From positions 98,201,705-98,265,704 of the forward strand of contig NC_087062.1 in the NCBI RefSeq assembly GCF_963678635.1: DNA of 64,000 nucleotides, read 5' to 3'. Position numbers and translations under genes: made by a program. The notes below the pieces were generated by a model, which was not told where the DNA came from, ran no database searches, and worked only from the letters and a program-made list of their open reading frames with translations. Source of the DNA: Symsagittifera roscoffensis (taxonomy: Eukaryota > Xenacoelomorpha > Acoela > Convolutidae). Shown piece by piece: positions 44,991 through 56,881 of the stretch. Positions within the stretch are counted from its first letter, which is position 1, and every line of letters starts with the position of its first letter.

Positions 44991-47171
44991 CCCTTTGAAT
45001 GATAACGGGGTCGAATTCCTGAGAAAAAAATGTCCGAGTGACCCTAAGCGTTCAATGGCTCTTTCACGGATGACTTCAAAAAAAACTTTCTGTATTTTAT
45101 AGATCAGCCAATTTAAATCATCATATACTCCTTAGAATGAAAAACTTGATTCGCGGACTTTAGTCATAAATATTGTGAACAAGTTTTTTTGTGAAAATAA
45201 TTGCAGGCGAGTTTGCACAACTGATTAAATCGTTTTGTGAAATATGGAAAAAGTAGCAGTAAAAGCAGCAGTTTTTTGTCAAGTCTTCATTTTCTTCAAG
45301 AAATCGAATAGGGAAATAGTTTACTACAAATATTTTGCGAGCCATAATAGTAACAAAAAACCATATTCTCTTAAACTTGTTTTAACTTTTAAAAAAGTCT
45401 TTTTTTTTTATCGAAACTACTGTTTTACGTTGGTGCAATCTTTAATAATGCCAAAAGAAGAAGGCTGACTACTAGAAAAATCAAAAAAAAACAAGGATTG
45501 ACAATTGCTGTGCAAATAGCGCAGAATGTTCCGACCGACTATATCAAATTTTTTTCATGAAATTAGTGTCTTTTTTAGTGGGTGGTGAGAATCAAAACAA
45601 AACAATTGCTTGTAAAATAAATGAACTAGGCATGATCGTGACTCGCTCAAAAAATAGAATCTCAAAAAATTCGAACCAGTTTTTCTCGAGACTGAGACAA
45701 GTTTTCGAAAACTTCTAGCGTTGTTCGATTTACGACTGAAAGTACTTTTATATGATATATCACCCATTCCGATATTACCCATTCCGATGATTATTTCTGG
45801 TACCTGATTTGCGTGAAAACAAAACTAAAACACTCACTCAATACAAAGCTCCTCCCCAATTTCAATGGAAGAAACAAAAACCATTATTTCAGAAAAATTT
45901 TGCGTTTCAAGACTCACGTTGACGGCGGTAGGACTTTTTAAAGATATTTCAATCTAAAAAGTTATTGGTGGATCAAAAAATTCCTCAAAATAGCACCATA
46001 TGAAAATATTTTGGGTAATGACGATGCCGAATTTAAAAAACAAAGTTGGCTTCCCGCATGCCCCGAAAATTGTTACTATTCAAACTGGCTGTTATTTTTG
46101 CTTCGCAAAATTGTTTTTACAATTTCTTTCAAAAATCTCAGATCACAAAAATTAACCGGCAAGTCATTCTTTCAACGAAATTTTAATGAAAATTCCCGGA
46201 TACAGGGTATTCACATTTGGTGCTATCTTTTCCATCTAATGATTTCGTCAAAATCTCAAAAAAATAAATTGCTTTTTTTTCTAGAGTTAGGTAATACCTC
46301 AGTTTCAGAAGTAGTTACCCAAACGTTAGACCAGTTTCATTTTTCATTTTCAATTTACTTTCCAATTTTGGGAGTTTTCACAATTTGACAATTTTGGCTG
46401 TTTTGACTATTTTACAACCATAAATAATGGTTGATGCTGAAAAACACGTATCCGAAACTTCATTTTTTCTTGCATCTTTTAAAGTTTGACGAAATTTTTT
46501 TTTGATTTTTTAGTGTTTTCAATCTGTATAAAATGAGCTTAAGTGTGTATAAAAAGGTCTAAACAACCTGTATAAAGTTAGTAGATAAAATGCACTAAAA
46601 CGTGCGACAAATTAGTTTTACGAAGTATTGAATCTATTAATTGAAGTACTATGCACAATCGTATAAGATCCATTGCATAGTTAGTAATTCATGTTGAGTA
46701 GAAATTACGTGGGACTGAAGAATTCCAATGTAACAACATTGAGAATAAAGCTCCCACTATACAAATTATTATACCAATAAAGTCATATTTCAAACAGATT
46801 GAAACAATTAAAAAAATTAAATAATTTTTTGAAACATTAATTAACAAAAATTTTTTTTATATCAGATACAAAAAAATTGAACGAAAAGCATAAACAGCTG
46901 CAAAATGGTCAAATTGTAAGTTTTTTTTAGCATCAAAAAATCAATAAAATTGAAAAATCTGACTAGTTGACGTTTGGGCTGCATTGCCTAAAAACGTTCC
47001 CATGTGATATCCAGACGCAATAATTTCCGAAATAATTCTGAGAAATTATCAGCTTAACTGTTTTATTTTGGGTACAAGGCAACAACTATACAACGAAAAC
47101 TTGTGTTTGTTTCGGGAAATCATTTGCATGGAACAACAAATCTTGAAATAGCCACATCGAGAAACTTAACT

Positions 47172-47519
47172 GGTTTTTTTGAAAAATCGGGTCGTGAGTT
47201 TTGCAGTTTCGTGGATAAGTTGCCCAAAATTAAGATGTAGTAAAGAAAAACATATAAATCTACTATATTTTGACCTTGAAGATGGAGACTTTGTGAAAAA
47301 ATTAGTTCGGAGAACTATCGATAAGTAAAAGAATACAATGACGCTTCTAAGACGCAATAATCAAGTTATTCAAGTCAATAAAATCGTTTACTTTTTCAAA
47401 TGCTTTCGATGTTCAACTTGTGATGTATTTTCTCACACATGCTATGCTCATTATTGTAGGAATATATGAACACATTCGCGGGATTTTTTGTTGATACAAC
47501 TGAAATGAATGATGATTTT
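47172..47519. other. No gene seen
   Basis: Junction between the segmental duplication and the first Pol B relic. No coding signal recognised. Confidence 0.5.
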
Positions 47520-48425
47520 GAGCTTCAAATTAACCAATACATACGTATTTTTTGGATCAAGGCCTAAGTGCACAAAAAACTCATCGATTTGTACATTGCA
47601 CACCACGTAAAGTGTTCTAGTCTTTCGATAGTTCTTTAACTGTTGTGGTAGCGGAAACAACGAAACTGTTAGTAAGTAGTTCCAATGGTTACCAAAGAAT
47701 GGACAGATCGATCAAGCAATACGTTGACAGAGTACGACGTTCTTGGAGACGAAACAATCCGTAAGCTATTAAAAACCAGTTCATCAAGAGACCCAATAGT
47801 GTAGCTCAAGGAAAACATGGAGGGAAGCTCATTAAATCTACTATTGAACATCGTGAACCAATCATAATAGGATTATTTATACTACAGTAGAGTACGCAAA
47901 CATGAGAAAGTTGGAAATTAAATACACTTTTTTTTCGATGGTTTCGTGACGTTAACAAGTTTGAAGAGCTCGAAATGGACACAGGTTCTCTCTATTTGGC
48001 TTTCGCAGACAAACAGCTTTGTGATTGGACCTTCCAAGCAAGCGCGTAGAATGGGTTGAGAAGCGAAACAAGGACTGTCGAGAAGATTCAGATACAATTT
48101 ATTTTCCAAGCAGAAAAAACGATAAGAGAGAACCCGGACTGTTCAAGGGGAGTTCAGATGCACTGAATTCTTGTGCTTTTGCAGTAATATTTGTTGTTGT
48201 TATGAAAATTTAAGTCCGAAGTGTAAATTTAGTAGTAAAAGAGTGAACAAACGAACATTGGAAGACACTGAAGATGGGTTGATGACAAAGCATCGACAGG
48301 AATTGGAGAGAGTAAATTTGAAGTCAAGTCAATTAATGGAGTATTTTTAACTATAAATCATACAAATGCAACTTATGAACAATATAAAAAACTAAGCTAT
48401 TTTTATCCGGCGGGATATTGAAAGC
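47520..48425 (+). pseudogene. Family B DNA polymerase relic P1 (Polinton/Maverick-like)
   Basis: Plus-strand remnant of the palm and C-terminal part of a protein-primed family B polymerase of the kind carried by Polinton/Maverick elements. Seen across several frames: VVVAETTKLL near 47640; YDVLGDETIRKLLK near 47725; STIEHREPIIIGLFIL near 47845; RDVNKFEELEMDTGSLYLAF near 47945; CFCSNICCCYENLSPKCKFS near 48170; KRTLEDTEDG near 48250; YKKLSYFYPAGY near 48385. The metal-binding motif C, normally DTDS, reads DTGS here. Frameshifts and stops make it non-functional. The element label is from family knowledge; no integrase, ATPase or capsid gene is seen nearby. Confidence 0.7.
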
Positions 48426-50250
48426 GATGAAATGAAAACTGAAGCTTCAAATTAATAAGAGAATATGTTGTACAGCTGTATACGATGCATTAAATTGACT
48501 AAAATGCTGCGCATGGGTTAACATCTCAAAATTGTTTGTTGTTGTTAATTCAGAGAAGTTTGGAATCTTGATCATTGCGGTTGTGCCAAAATTCGGCGCC
48601 AACTATCTTTTAGATTGCACATTTTACTACAGTTAATTGATTCGAAACTTCGAAAAAAAAATGTGTCGTTTCTCTTCTAAGATTATACAGGTTACTTAAA
48701 GATTATTATACTAATTAAATACATGCGTCATACAAATTGAAATCACCAAAGCTCAAAAGATTTGGCTGCAAAATAGTCAAAACAGCCAAACCGCGCCAGA
48801 ACCGAATCGGAAAATCATTAGGAAATGACAAAATTTACTAGTAAAACGTTTGGGTTACTACTTCTAAAATTGAGGTAATAACTTCTAAATTTTAAAAAAG
48901 AATGTCTTCACAGGGCAATTCAGCAGTAATCCTCGCAGCAAAAACAAAACACACTAAATTGTTAGATTTGGGTCGCTTCAGCGTGTGCGGAATGAGAAGT
49001 GAGATTTTAATGAACGGATTAGGCGGAAAGCATAGCGCCAAATTTAAATCAACTGTAACTGCCGAAAAATTTCAATAAGGCGGAAAGAAGCACATATTTT
49101 CAGTCTCTAATAACAACCAACCTGTTTGCATAAAATCTGATTCGTTCTCACAATTTTCTGAATGTCACTTGATGCAACTGAAAAAAATTTGCTTGTTTTG
49201 ACAAATTTAACGATTTTCATGAAATCTGACTTATCTTGAAGTTTTTTTGATTTAATTGCATAATTTCAGACTAATTTTTGATTTGGGTTGTTTATTTTCA
49301 TTGCTTAAATTTCAGTTTGTACTTAGAAAAAGATAACAATTTCTTACAGTAAAAATCTGTTGTTTTTTACTATTTTCTCTATTTTTAGACAAAATAAGGT
49401 TTTTCTGGCTGTTGTTAAATCTCTTAGAATTTAAAATCAGTTTTAGTTCATAATTGGGTATTGCATAAATTTTTGCCAAAATTTAGTGCCTAAAATTATA
49501 CGCCTGTATAAAATTGATTATAATTGATTGAAATCTTAGTTTTGTCAATGATGATTGCAATTTGCAGTGATACAAATTGTATAAAATGTGAGAAACGACC
49601 TATTTTAGGTTTCGATAATCCTACCACCCAAAGTGTTGTATTTGGTAGAAGTTCACTGGCCTGAAAACATTTCATAGGTTCATTTGAAGCCTAAAATTTT
49701 AGTTTTGAAGAGCAAGCGCCAGCCTAAAAAAAACAAATTATAGGTCAAATCTTCCAATAAGCGCCTAAAATGTTATTTTGTGATGTTCGTGTCGATACAA
49801 ATTTTTCCGCTATGGCAGAAGTTTTCAATCCGAAAAGTCACACTAAAGACTTTTCCGAATGAAACGTTTAAGCGCTGAGAGCCGAATGCCAGTACCGAAT
49901 TGCGCGTGCGAAGGTCTTATCTTGAACCTTGCACTTTTTATGAACGAACAAACCGGAAGTTAGTTTTTTTGACTGTTTTAAGATGTTGTTAATATTCCTT
50001 TAACAACCCTCGCAGCAGTATAAAATATTCTTTCTGTATGTAAATTTATATTTTTAAAATCTTCATTTTTCAAAAACAGGTGGTTTTTATAATAATAAAT
50101 TGCAACCAAACCAAGATATTTAACTGAAACTCCGATTGGAAGTGAAACAGTTTCGCACTTTGTTTAATCAATGTTCCGTATTATTGATCTTATTATTCCG
50201 CACTTTTAAAATTGCTTCTCCCATCAGGCAACATTAGGAAGCACCAATTG
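48426..50250. other. No gene seen; inverted dispersed repeat; upstream of gene 2
   Basis: At 48745-48900 the reverse complement shows GGCTGTTTTGACTATTTTGC and TTACCTCAATTTTAGAAGTAGT, matching 40130-40270 and 46280-46420. The rest is AT-rich. A pyrimidine-rich acceptor, GCTTCTCCCATCAG, ends at 50227, 23 bp before the gene 2 ATG, so a 5' exon may lie upstream. Confidence 0.55.
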
Positions 50251-51132
50251 ATGATATATTTTCAAGTGAACCCCAGAAATGTGGTGACGACACTGTTGGC
50301 GGTTGGATGTGCCTCGGTTCTGTGTGTCGTTGTTGTAAAGGATTTGATGGCCGTTTGGACGAGAGCGACTCGCTCTTTCACATCGTTCCAATTCGTTCAG
50401 ACCCCCCAAGGATTGTATCAGGAAAGCACCATCGTTTTAAGTGCCTTTGAGTTCAACAAAACCGAGTTCAGGTCGGGTAGTTTTTCCTTCTACAAATACT
50501 GTTCCTGCAGCAAAATGTATATGACGTCCGCGACAAAAACTACGACTTCACAAAACCAAAGTCTTCACTGTGACATGTTCGAATTTCCAGCTCAGTACCC
50601 AGTTGTGGACAAAAGCGGATCGGTGACTAAACACACCTTTTACGTTTTAGTAATAGCAGCGCCAGTCAATTACGCTCGCAGCGAGTACCTCAATTTGACT
50701 TGTAACACGCCCAAACGGGCAGTGCTTACTGTATCAAACATACCAGTTTCAATGACGCAGGCGCTCGACTTTGCGTCTAGACCAGATGACGCGATTGAAT
50801 TTTTTAACAAAAATTTCATCGGTCGACCTAACAGGTATCTTTCAGGCGGTGCCTTTTCACTGATCAAGTTACGAGAGTTGCAATTCGCAGATATTAACGG
50901 AATTGTCGCATCGAAGGACCGCCACATTTACACCGACATTTCCCGAGCTGTAACGAGCAACAAACTGTTTTCGGAGATCATAGTTAGTTGGGACACAGAC
51001 ATGATTGAAATAGTGTCACGCGTGAAATCTGGAAACATGCTGCAGGTGGCAAAAGTGATCTCAACGTTCCTCCTCACTTTAGAGAGGCTGTATTCCATCC
51101 GAAAGAAATTCAACGACAGAGGAACAAACTGA
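50251..51132 (+). CDS. Gene 2: membrane-anchored glycoprotein of unknown family (293 aa)
   Basis: A single 293-codon frame from ATG 50251 to TGA, much richer in GC and more balanced in codons than its surroundings. Residues 11-29 (VVTTLLAVGCASVLCVVVV) are hydrophobic with Pro-Arg before them: a signal anchor (type II) or an uncleaved signal peptide. The rest looks extracellular, with sequons NKT, NQS and NLT, a YCSCS pair and two further cysteines (LHC, LTC), and no second helix. The C-terminal third is helical-looking, ending RLYSIRKKFNDRGTN. I do not recognise the family. The frame extends upstream to 50212 only without an ATG, and a good splice acceptor at 50227 suggests a 5' non-coding exon, or a longer coding part, upstream. 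It sits between Pol B relics; I cannot tell whether it is a host gene or cargo. Confidence 0.8.
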   Translation: MIYFQVNPRNVVTTLLAVGCASVLCVVVVKDLMAVWTRATRSFTSFQFVQTPQGLYQESTIVLSAFEFNKTEFRSGSFSFYKYCSCSKMYMTSATKTTTSQNQSLHCDMFEFPAQYPVVDKSGSVTKHTFYVLVIAAPVNYARSEYLNLTCNTPKRAVLTVSNIPVSMTQALDFASRPDDAIEFFNKNFIGRPNRYLSGGAFSLIKLRELQFADINGIVASKDRHIYTDISRAVTSNKLFSEIIVSWDTDMIEIVSRVKSGNMLQVAKVISTFLLTLERLYSIRKKFNDRGTN

Positions 51133-51228
51133 TATGGACACACTCGCAACAAACTTATGCATTATTTTTTTCATTATTCCCAAAACAATCATATATATTT
51201 TCACCAGAAGAAAAACAGGGATTGGCAC

Positions 51229-51234
51229 AATAAA
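51229..51234 (+). promoter_or_regulatory. Polyadenylation signal AATAAA, gene 2
   Basis: AATAAA (GGCACAATAAATTC) 97 bp after the gene 2 stop. Confidence 0.6.
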
Positions 51235-51942
51235 TTCATTGGGTTACTTAAACCAATTGGTTGAAAATTTGATTGCTAAACTGATGTAACCGAGAGCCAA
51301 AAGGTTAGAATAAATTTGTTACACAAGGGCAAAATTGCACTGTGCGAGCACAAGAGAAAACCAGTGAAAAGTAGCTGCTGCCGTAATGACAAAAAATGTG
51401 AAAAAAAAATCAAAAACTTGGCCACAAAAATGAACATCAAAACTGCATACAATGCTTTGCCTGATGGCTTCAACTATTTCCCACTGTTGTGATAATGCAT
51501 TTTAGTTATTTTAGTTTTGATCTTTATAGTAATCAGAAACCAGCCAATGCGTGTCTATCCGAAGTCCATTGAGCGCCGTGACAATTTTCTAATAATAATC
51601 ATAATAATAAACTGTTTGCAATTTAGATTCCATTCACTGCAAAAGTTACTACATTTACAACCAAATGAAATCTCATTCCGAAAACGCCATGGAACTTTGC
51701 AGCCCGTTTTTAGGCGCCTTTGATCCTGCTATGACTGCTGTTGGTTTTTAACATCGATAGTTAACCAAGAAATCAATAAAAATGATTTAGTGAAAAAAAA
51801 AAGTTTTCATTTTTTAAGTAAATGAATAGAAAAGAAACTGATTTAAATCAACCTATTTTTTACTTCATTCTTTTGTAATTTGATAGTCATAGAATCTCTA
51901 TAATTTATTATGGCGCATTCAACTAATTCTAACTTACGGGAA
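51235..51942. other. No gene seen between gene 2 and a possible minus-strand exon
   Basis: AT-rich. Only feature noted is a minus-strand AATAAA at 51904-51909, downstream of the exon candidate at 51943. Confidence 0.5.
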
Positions 51943-52082
51943 TTACCAGCACTCTGGCCGAACTACATCGTGGAACCACCTATAAGTTGGAACATCTGGA
52001 TCGATCAATTTCAATTGGTAATAATATCGACAGTCTAAAGTAATCTTTGGTACCAGAAACAACTTGCCCTTATTAGAAGCTA
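51943..52082 (-). CDS. Possible terminal exon of an unidentified minus-strand gene
   Basis: After a strong acceptor (TTGTTCTCTCCCTCAG) the minus strand reads SNKGKLFLVPKITLDCRYYY, then DPDVPTYRWFHDVVRPECW and TAA at 51943, with AATAAA 34 bp further on. Composition and the acceptor plus polyadenylation layout favour a real last exon of 45 residues. I could not link it in frame to an upstream exon. The 39-nt piece just upstream (52136-52174) has splice-like edges but the wrong phase. No family recognised. Confidence 0.35.
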
Positions 52083-53749
52083 CTGAGGGAGAGAACAAAC
52101 AGATAAGCAATTGAGGATTCAATTGGGAACATACCAAAATTCATTAAAAAATTTCAGAATAGAAACGCAAATTCTGTGAAATGAGGAAAAAAGAAGTTGG
52201 TAAAAGTCAAATCCTTCTACTTAGCCTTGAGAAACCTAAAAACGAAAACAGACGTGTATTTTTCTCCGGAAAAACTTTAGGTAAAATTTCGATTTAGGTA
52301 AATTTTCGATCTATTGAAAAATACATTCCTGAAATCGACCAGCATTAGCCTTTGAAAAAATTATTTGTGAAGTCGGAAAGAGATGATCGCGAATAATATT
52401 TAAATTTTTTTTGGAGCAAGATCGGACTTAGCGAGATCAGATTGTGTGAAATTCCGAAATTATACATTTTTCGTTTATGGCTTCATCTGTTAAAGATGCT
52501 ATCAAGTTTGCAGTAAATATATTAGTTGCACACAATTGAAAAACAAAATAACGCGTTTGAAAACTGACACAATCAACAAGTCGTTGCTAATTCAATTCTT
52601 GCGCTATGTGAAGACCAATAAGCGACCTATTATATCATCTTCTGTTTCATCCCCAATTCTGAATTGCCCGAACCAATTATCCTAAAAACGTGAGATCTAA
52701 AAAGGGCTATTCATTTTAAAATTTATTTCAAATTTCAAAATAGAAAAAAAAATCATTCTTTCTCTAACAGATTTTAAAATTTGACTGAGTCAATCCAGGC
52801 AAAAAAACGAATTGTAAAGTTTTCAAGAAAACATTGAAGAAGAATGTTAATAGTTCAGATAAATTAAGACAAGTTTTCATTCATTGGGTTCTTGTGCAGG
52901 GAGATTTCAAAAACTTTTTGGCGCTTTTTCGAGCGTTTTTTACGGAATGTTTTGACTTTTAATTTTCAGCGGGCAGCAAACTCTCAAAGTTAGAGTAAGT
53001 TGATACCGAAGACAAAAAGAAAAATTCTAATGATTGGTTAGCCAAAAATGGATGAGGCGTTTATGTATCAAATAGACCCTTTGGGTGGCCAGTGGAAAAA
53101 AATTTCATGGAGAAACCATAGTGTTATATGTCGCAGCCAAAACGCGGGTACCTCTGATGGCTCCCCATGTATTTGTTTAGGCTATAGATATCAGTCATCG
53201 CCCTACACAAAAAGACAAGGAATAGATTTCCCAATGACTTAGGATAGGTTATGGATATTGACACAACACATGTATTAAGAAAAATTATTGGTTTCATAAT
53301 TGCAGATAGAAAGATAGTAAGTTCATTTTACGTATCAAAGCAGGAAAATGGTAAAAAAAAACGAATTTTTGGTGTTTTTGCTTAGAAATCTCTAGTTTTT
53401 GGGAAAAAATGAGGCGAGCGTTATTGATTGTAACTGATCTTGGAAAAAAAATCCGTTTTTTAAGAAAAAGATGTTGATCTGTTAACCTAAGCGCGGCGCC
53501 TAAAAAATTGGGATAACAAAAATTGATTACTGAGAAAATGTATCAAATTAGTGCGTTGTATGCTATTTACTACATAATCTTTTTCAAATTTAGACGTTGT
53601 TTAGTATGAATTCCATCACATTCAACTTCCCGTTTAAGGTGAAAACAGCTATGCTTTTTAGTTAGTTTTTAAGTTGGATTTGCATGCTTAAGAATTGAAA
53701 ACAAAACACTTTATTAGTTGACTTGAACTTCATTGCCTCATCCAATACT
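52083..53749. other. No gene seen
   Basis: About 1.7 kb, AT-rich. A 64-codon frame at 53048-53242 has an ATG but no support. Nothing else noted. Confidence 0.5.
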
Positions 53750-54560
53750 TATCGAAATTTTGCATAGATCCATCTACAGAATCTTCCAATGTTCGTTTGT
53801 GCAGTCCCTTATAGCTTAACGTAAACTCTTGACTGGTACTAATGTAACAGTAAGAAGCCGTACTGCAGAGGCACATGTTTCTGAGCATCTGGAATCCTCC
53901 CTGACAAATTAATTCTGGTGCTCTTCTGTCTTGTGTTGGTGTTTCGAGCAGAAAATATGGGGAAATAGGTTGTTTTCGAGTCAGCTCAAAAACCTTTCTC
54001 GACGCTCCTTGTTATTTTTCAGTCCGTTCTAATTGCTTACTGGTAAAAAACTTTAATCTAAATCTTCCTCAAATAAAGTCAAATAGAATCTGTGTTCATT
54101 AGGAAATTGGTAACCTCGCAAAACTCATGGAAAAATTCAGAGCACAATTCTAACATTCTCAACTGGCCATAACATAGTATTAACAGCCCTACTACCATCG
54201 GATCTTGATGTGCTATAGTAAAATTAACGCCATCCACTTGTTACCAGTCTTTTTCTACATTTTTCAGTCTCTTGTAAAACTGATATCTTTATTGGTTTTT
54301 TCGTCACCAAAATACCTTGTCATTGTATTCTTTTATCTGTCCAATACTTGAAGAAACTATTTCATAGGTACTATTTCATAGCAATTTCATGTTATGGCTA
54401 CCCCAACAAAGTGGTTTTCTATCATTGGCCTGCCTAGCCTAACAAAAGAATTAACAAAACTGTTGAATACTTTACGTGGTGAGTATTAAACAACTCAAAA
54501 AACTTTAAAAAAAACTATTCCAAGGTTCAAAGAAAAGTTGAACTGTGGTGTAAAGGGTTT
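53750..54560 (-). pseudogene. Family B DNA polymerase relic P2 (minus strand)
   Basis: Minus-strand fragment of the same polymerase as P1. Seen: YSPRKVFNSFVNSFV near 54500; RYFGDEKTNKDIS near 54300; DPMVVGLLILCYGQLRMLEL near 54170; a motif C remnant MNTDS near 54090; MCLCSTASYCYISTSQ near 53850; KRTLEDSVDG near 53775. The frames differ between blocks and stops occur. Confidence 0.65.
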
Positions 54561-54599
54561 TCTGTTGCTTAACCTAAAGCTTGATATCAATTTCCGTTG

Positions 54600-55000
54600 C
54601 AATTGTTTTAACAAATTGTTCTTTTCTTCATAATTCTTCATTATTCTCAATATCAATTCTGATAGAGTTTCAACTTCTGCTATATTAATAGTTAAAAACC
54701 TTAATGCAGAGGCACAATAATTCGGCGTATCTGAATTCCTCCTTGACTATTCCTGGTACTCTCTTATGATATGTCTGGTTTTTGGAGCAAAAGAAACGGG
54801 AAATAACTGTTTTTCGAAACTGCTCAAAACCGTTTCGACAAACTTTGCTAGGCTTTTAAGTCCATTCTGCACGCTTACTGGAAGCCAAAGAAAAATAACA
54901 AGAATCTGAGTCCGTTTCGAGCTCTTCAATTTCGAATCTGAGTTCTTTTCCAGCTCTAGTGATAGCCAAAATCAAATAGAGAGCTCCTCATTTTTGTTAA
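54600..55000 (-). pseudogene. Family B DNA polymerase relic P3 (minus strand)
   Basis: A second, shorter minus-strand fragment directly upstream of P2. Seen: EIEELETDSDSCYFSLAS near 54900 (motif C, with DTDS read as DSDS) and EEFRYAELLCLC near 54710, in different frames. It overlaps in content with the end of P2, so P2 and P3 are separate tandem copies rather than one gene. Confidence 0.6.
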
Positions 55001-56104
55001 GATCGCACAATTTATCAAAACCTTCAATACATATCTAAAAAAATTGAAAGAAAACTCAACCAAAACCTCGACTAAACTGTTCGAAATCCATTTTTTGATT
55101 TTACAGTATACCCTATCTTGATCGTTCCAGTAATGTCATGTGTTTTAACCTCTCTTGTTTTCTGCTAGAAGTATTGTATCGCTAGTGAACCCATATTCAG
55201 TGGAAAATTAAACAGAGTTAATGCATTCAAGGTGAAAACTGTGTCAGTTAAGCAAAAAATTTACAGTTCCACGTAGAATTAGTCCGTAAACGGTCAGCAT
55301 ACAAAAAAGTAGTTTATGCATGCAATTTTATGTTTCGTTGAAAAAGCTTTTTAGTTCAGTATGAGCTGCAGATTTTTGGGTAAAATTACCATGTTAACAA
55401 TAAATTTTCATGCAAAACGTCTCCAAGTCACTCTCCATTCTTGATTTTTTCGAGAAAATGCTTAAAACAGAATAATTTAGTTAGCTAAAACGTTCAAAAC
55501 TCGCCATAAGCGCGTACCACTGATGAAAAAAGAGAATCTATAGGAGTGGTTTGAAATTTAGTTTGGCGATCTAAATAAAACCAGAACTTTCGATCGTTAT
55601 CTCAAAACCTTCCGAATTTTTTCCATTATCAATTTTCTTGCCGGTTTCTTCAATGAACAACAAGTAGAATTGAACAATGAAAGCCAATGCCTAGCTTCTG
55701 TTCTACTGGAAAGCTTCTAGTACAACACTAATGAGTCAAAATGAACTCAGAAACAGAAAAGAAAAGGTGTAAAACTGTATCAAATTGACAATTTTTTCTA
55801 AAATCTAAAGCAAAAAAAAAATCAAAAACTTCCTCCTTAGAAATTACTATAGCTCCAAATATTTTTCAAATTAGGATAAAACTGATGCTAACCAAAACAA
55901 AAACACACAATTCACAGTATCATTTTTCCGTTCGATTCATGTCAGAAAAGGTTTCTACATTAATTTTTTCTTTTCAAAACTCAGTAAGTGCATAGATTGA
56001 ATGCAGACTCTTGAACTTTGCTTCCACCAATAACTTCTGATGGAAGTTTTTATGCTTAAAAACCAACACAGAAAAGATACTTTGTTTTCAAATCTCTATC
56101 AATT
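55001..56104. other. No gene seen
   Basis: AT-rich sequence upstream of P3 on its strand; no polymerase blocks recognised. Confidence 0.5.
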
Positions 56105-56705
56105 CAGACAATTTTTTTTTCCATTTTTTTCTACCCTCTATAAATTTACATTTTTTAAATTTTTAAGTTAAAAGAAAAAAAATCTAGAACTCAGATCAAA
56201 AACCAACTTTGTAAATTAAAAAAATTGGAATTCAAATGTGAAAAAGCATGTCAAGTTCATATTAATGCCTTAACTCGAGACTTTATAGAACTGATTTTTC
56301 CTTCAGCTATTTTTTAAAACCAAAACTTCTAGCAAAAATTTTGCTTTATTAAAACCCTAACAAAGTCAAATTGAAATAAGCATTGAAACATCTTTTTTGG
56401 ATTCTGCTTAATCTGCTGTCTTCCAACTGAACCCATTCTGAATAAATTTTGACACAGATAAATTTTACTTGGAAATTGTACCATTGTAACAAATCTTTCC
56501 TAACTCAAAACAAACTTAGCTCAGGAATTTTTCTATCTCTATTAAACAGACAATTTCCAATAAGAATAGTCTCTTGTATCGAATACCTGCTGAATAATGT
56601 TTTTGTTTACTAAATTTTTTCCTTTATTGAATTGATCAATCAGACCTAAACATTTACGTTTTCAACTTGAATCGACCAAAGTCTAATAAAAACATCAGAA
56701 CGTTT
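56105..56705. repeat. Diverged tandem repeat, member 1
   Basis: ACCCTCTATAAAT, AGCATGTCAA, CTCGAGACTTTATAGAACTG, CTTCCAACTGAA, ACATTTACGTTTTCA and AAAGTCTAATAAAA occur in the same order as at 56882-57533. Confidence 0.8.
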
Positions 56706-56881
56706 ATCTCTCAATGTCGGTTTTCAAAAAAGTTTCTAAAATTGCTGTAAGAAAACAGTAAAAAAAAATCCATATTTTTTAAGGTTTGAGCTTCCAATTA
56801 ATGAAGTAAAATTACCATGAGTTAAAAAATGATTGTCTGATAGCAATTTGAAACAAAACTGTTTTTGACTCATGATATTTT

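Larger units (their letters stand above)
41279..47171 (+). repeat. Segmental tandem duplication, distal copy (about 5.9 kb)
   Basis: Second copy of 34944-41031. It contains intact versions of gene 1 exons 3 and 4 but no counterpart of exons 1 and 2. It lacks the MITE. Includes the foldback repeat (about 44450-44990) and the dispersed-repeat composite (about 45480-46425). Confidence 0.95.

Noticed and set aside
53048-53242. 64-codon frame starting with ATG
   Set aside because: Short, no similarity recognised, no splice or poly(A) context.
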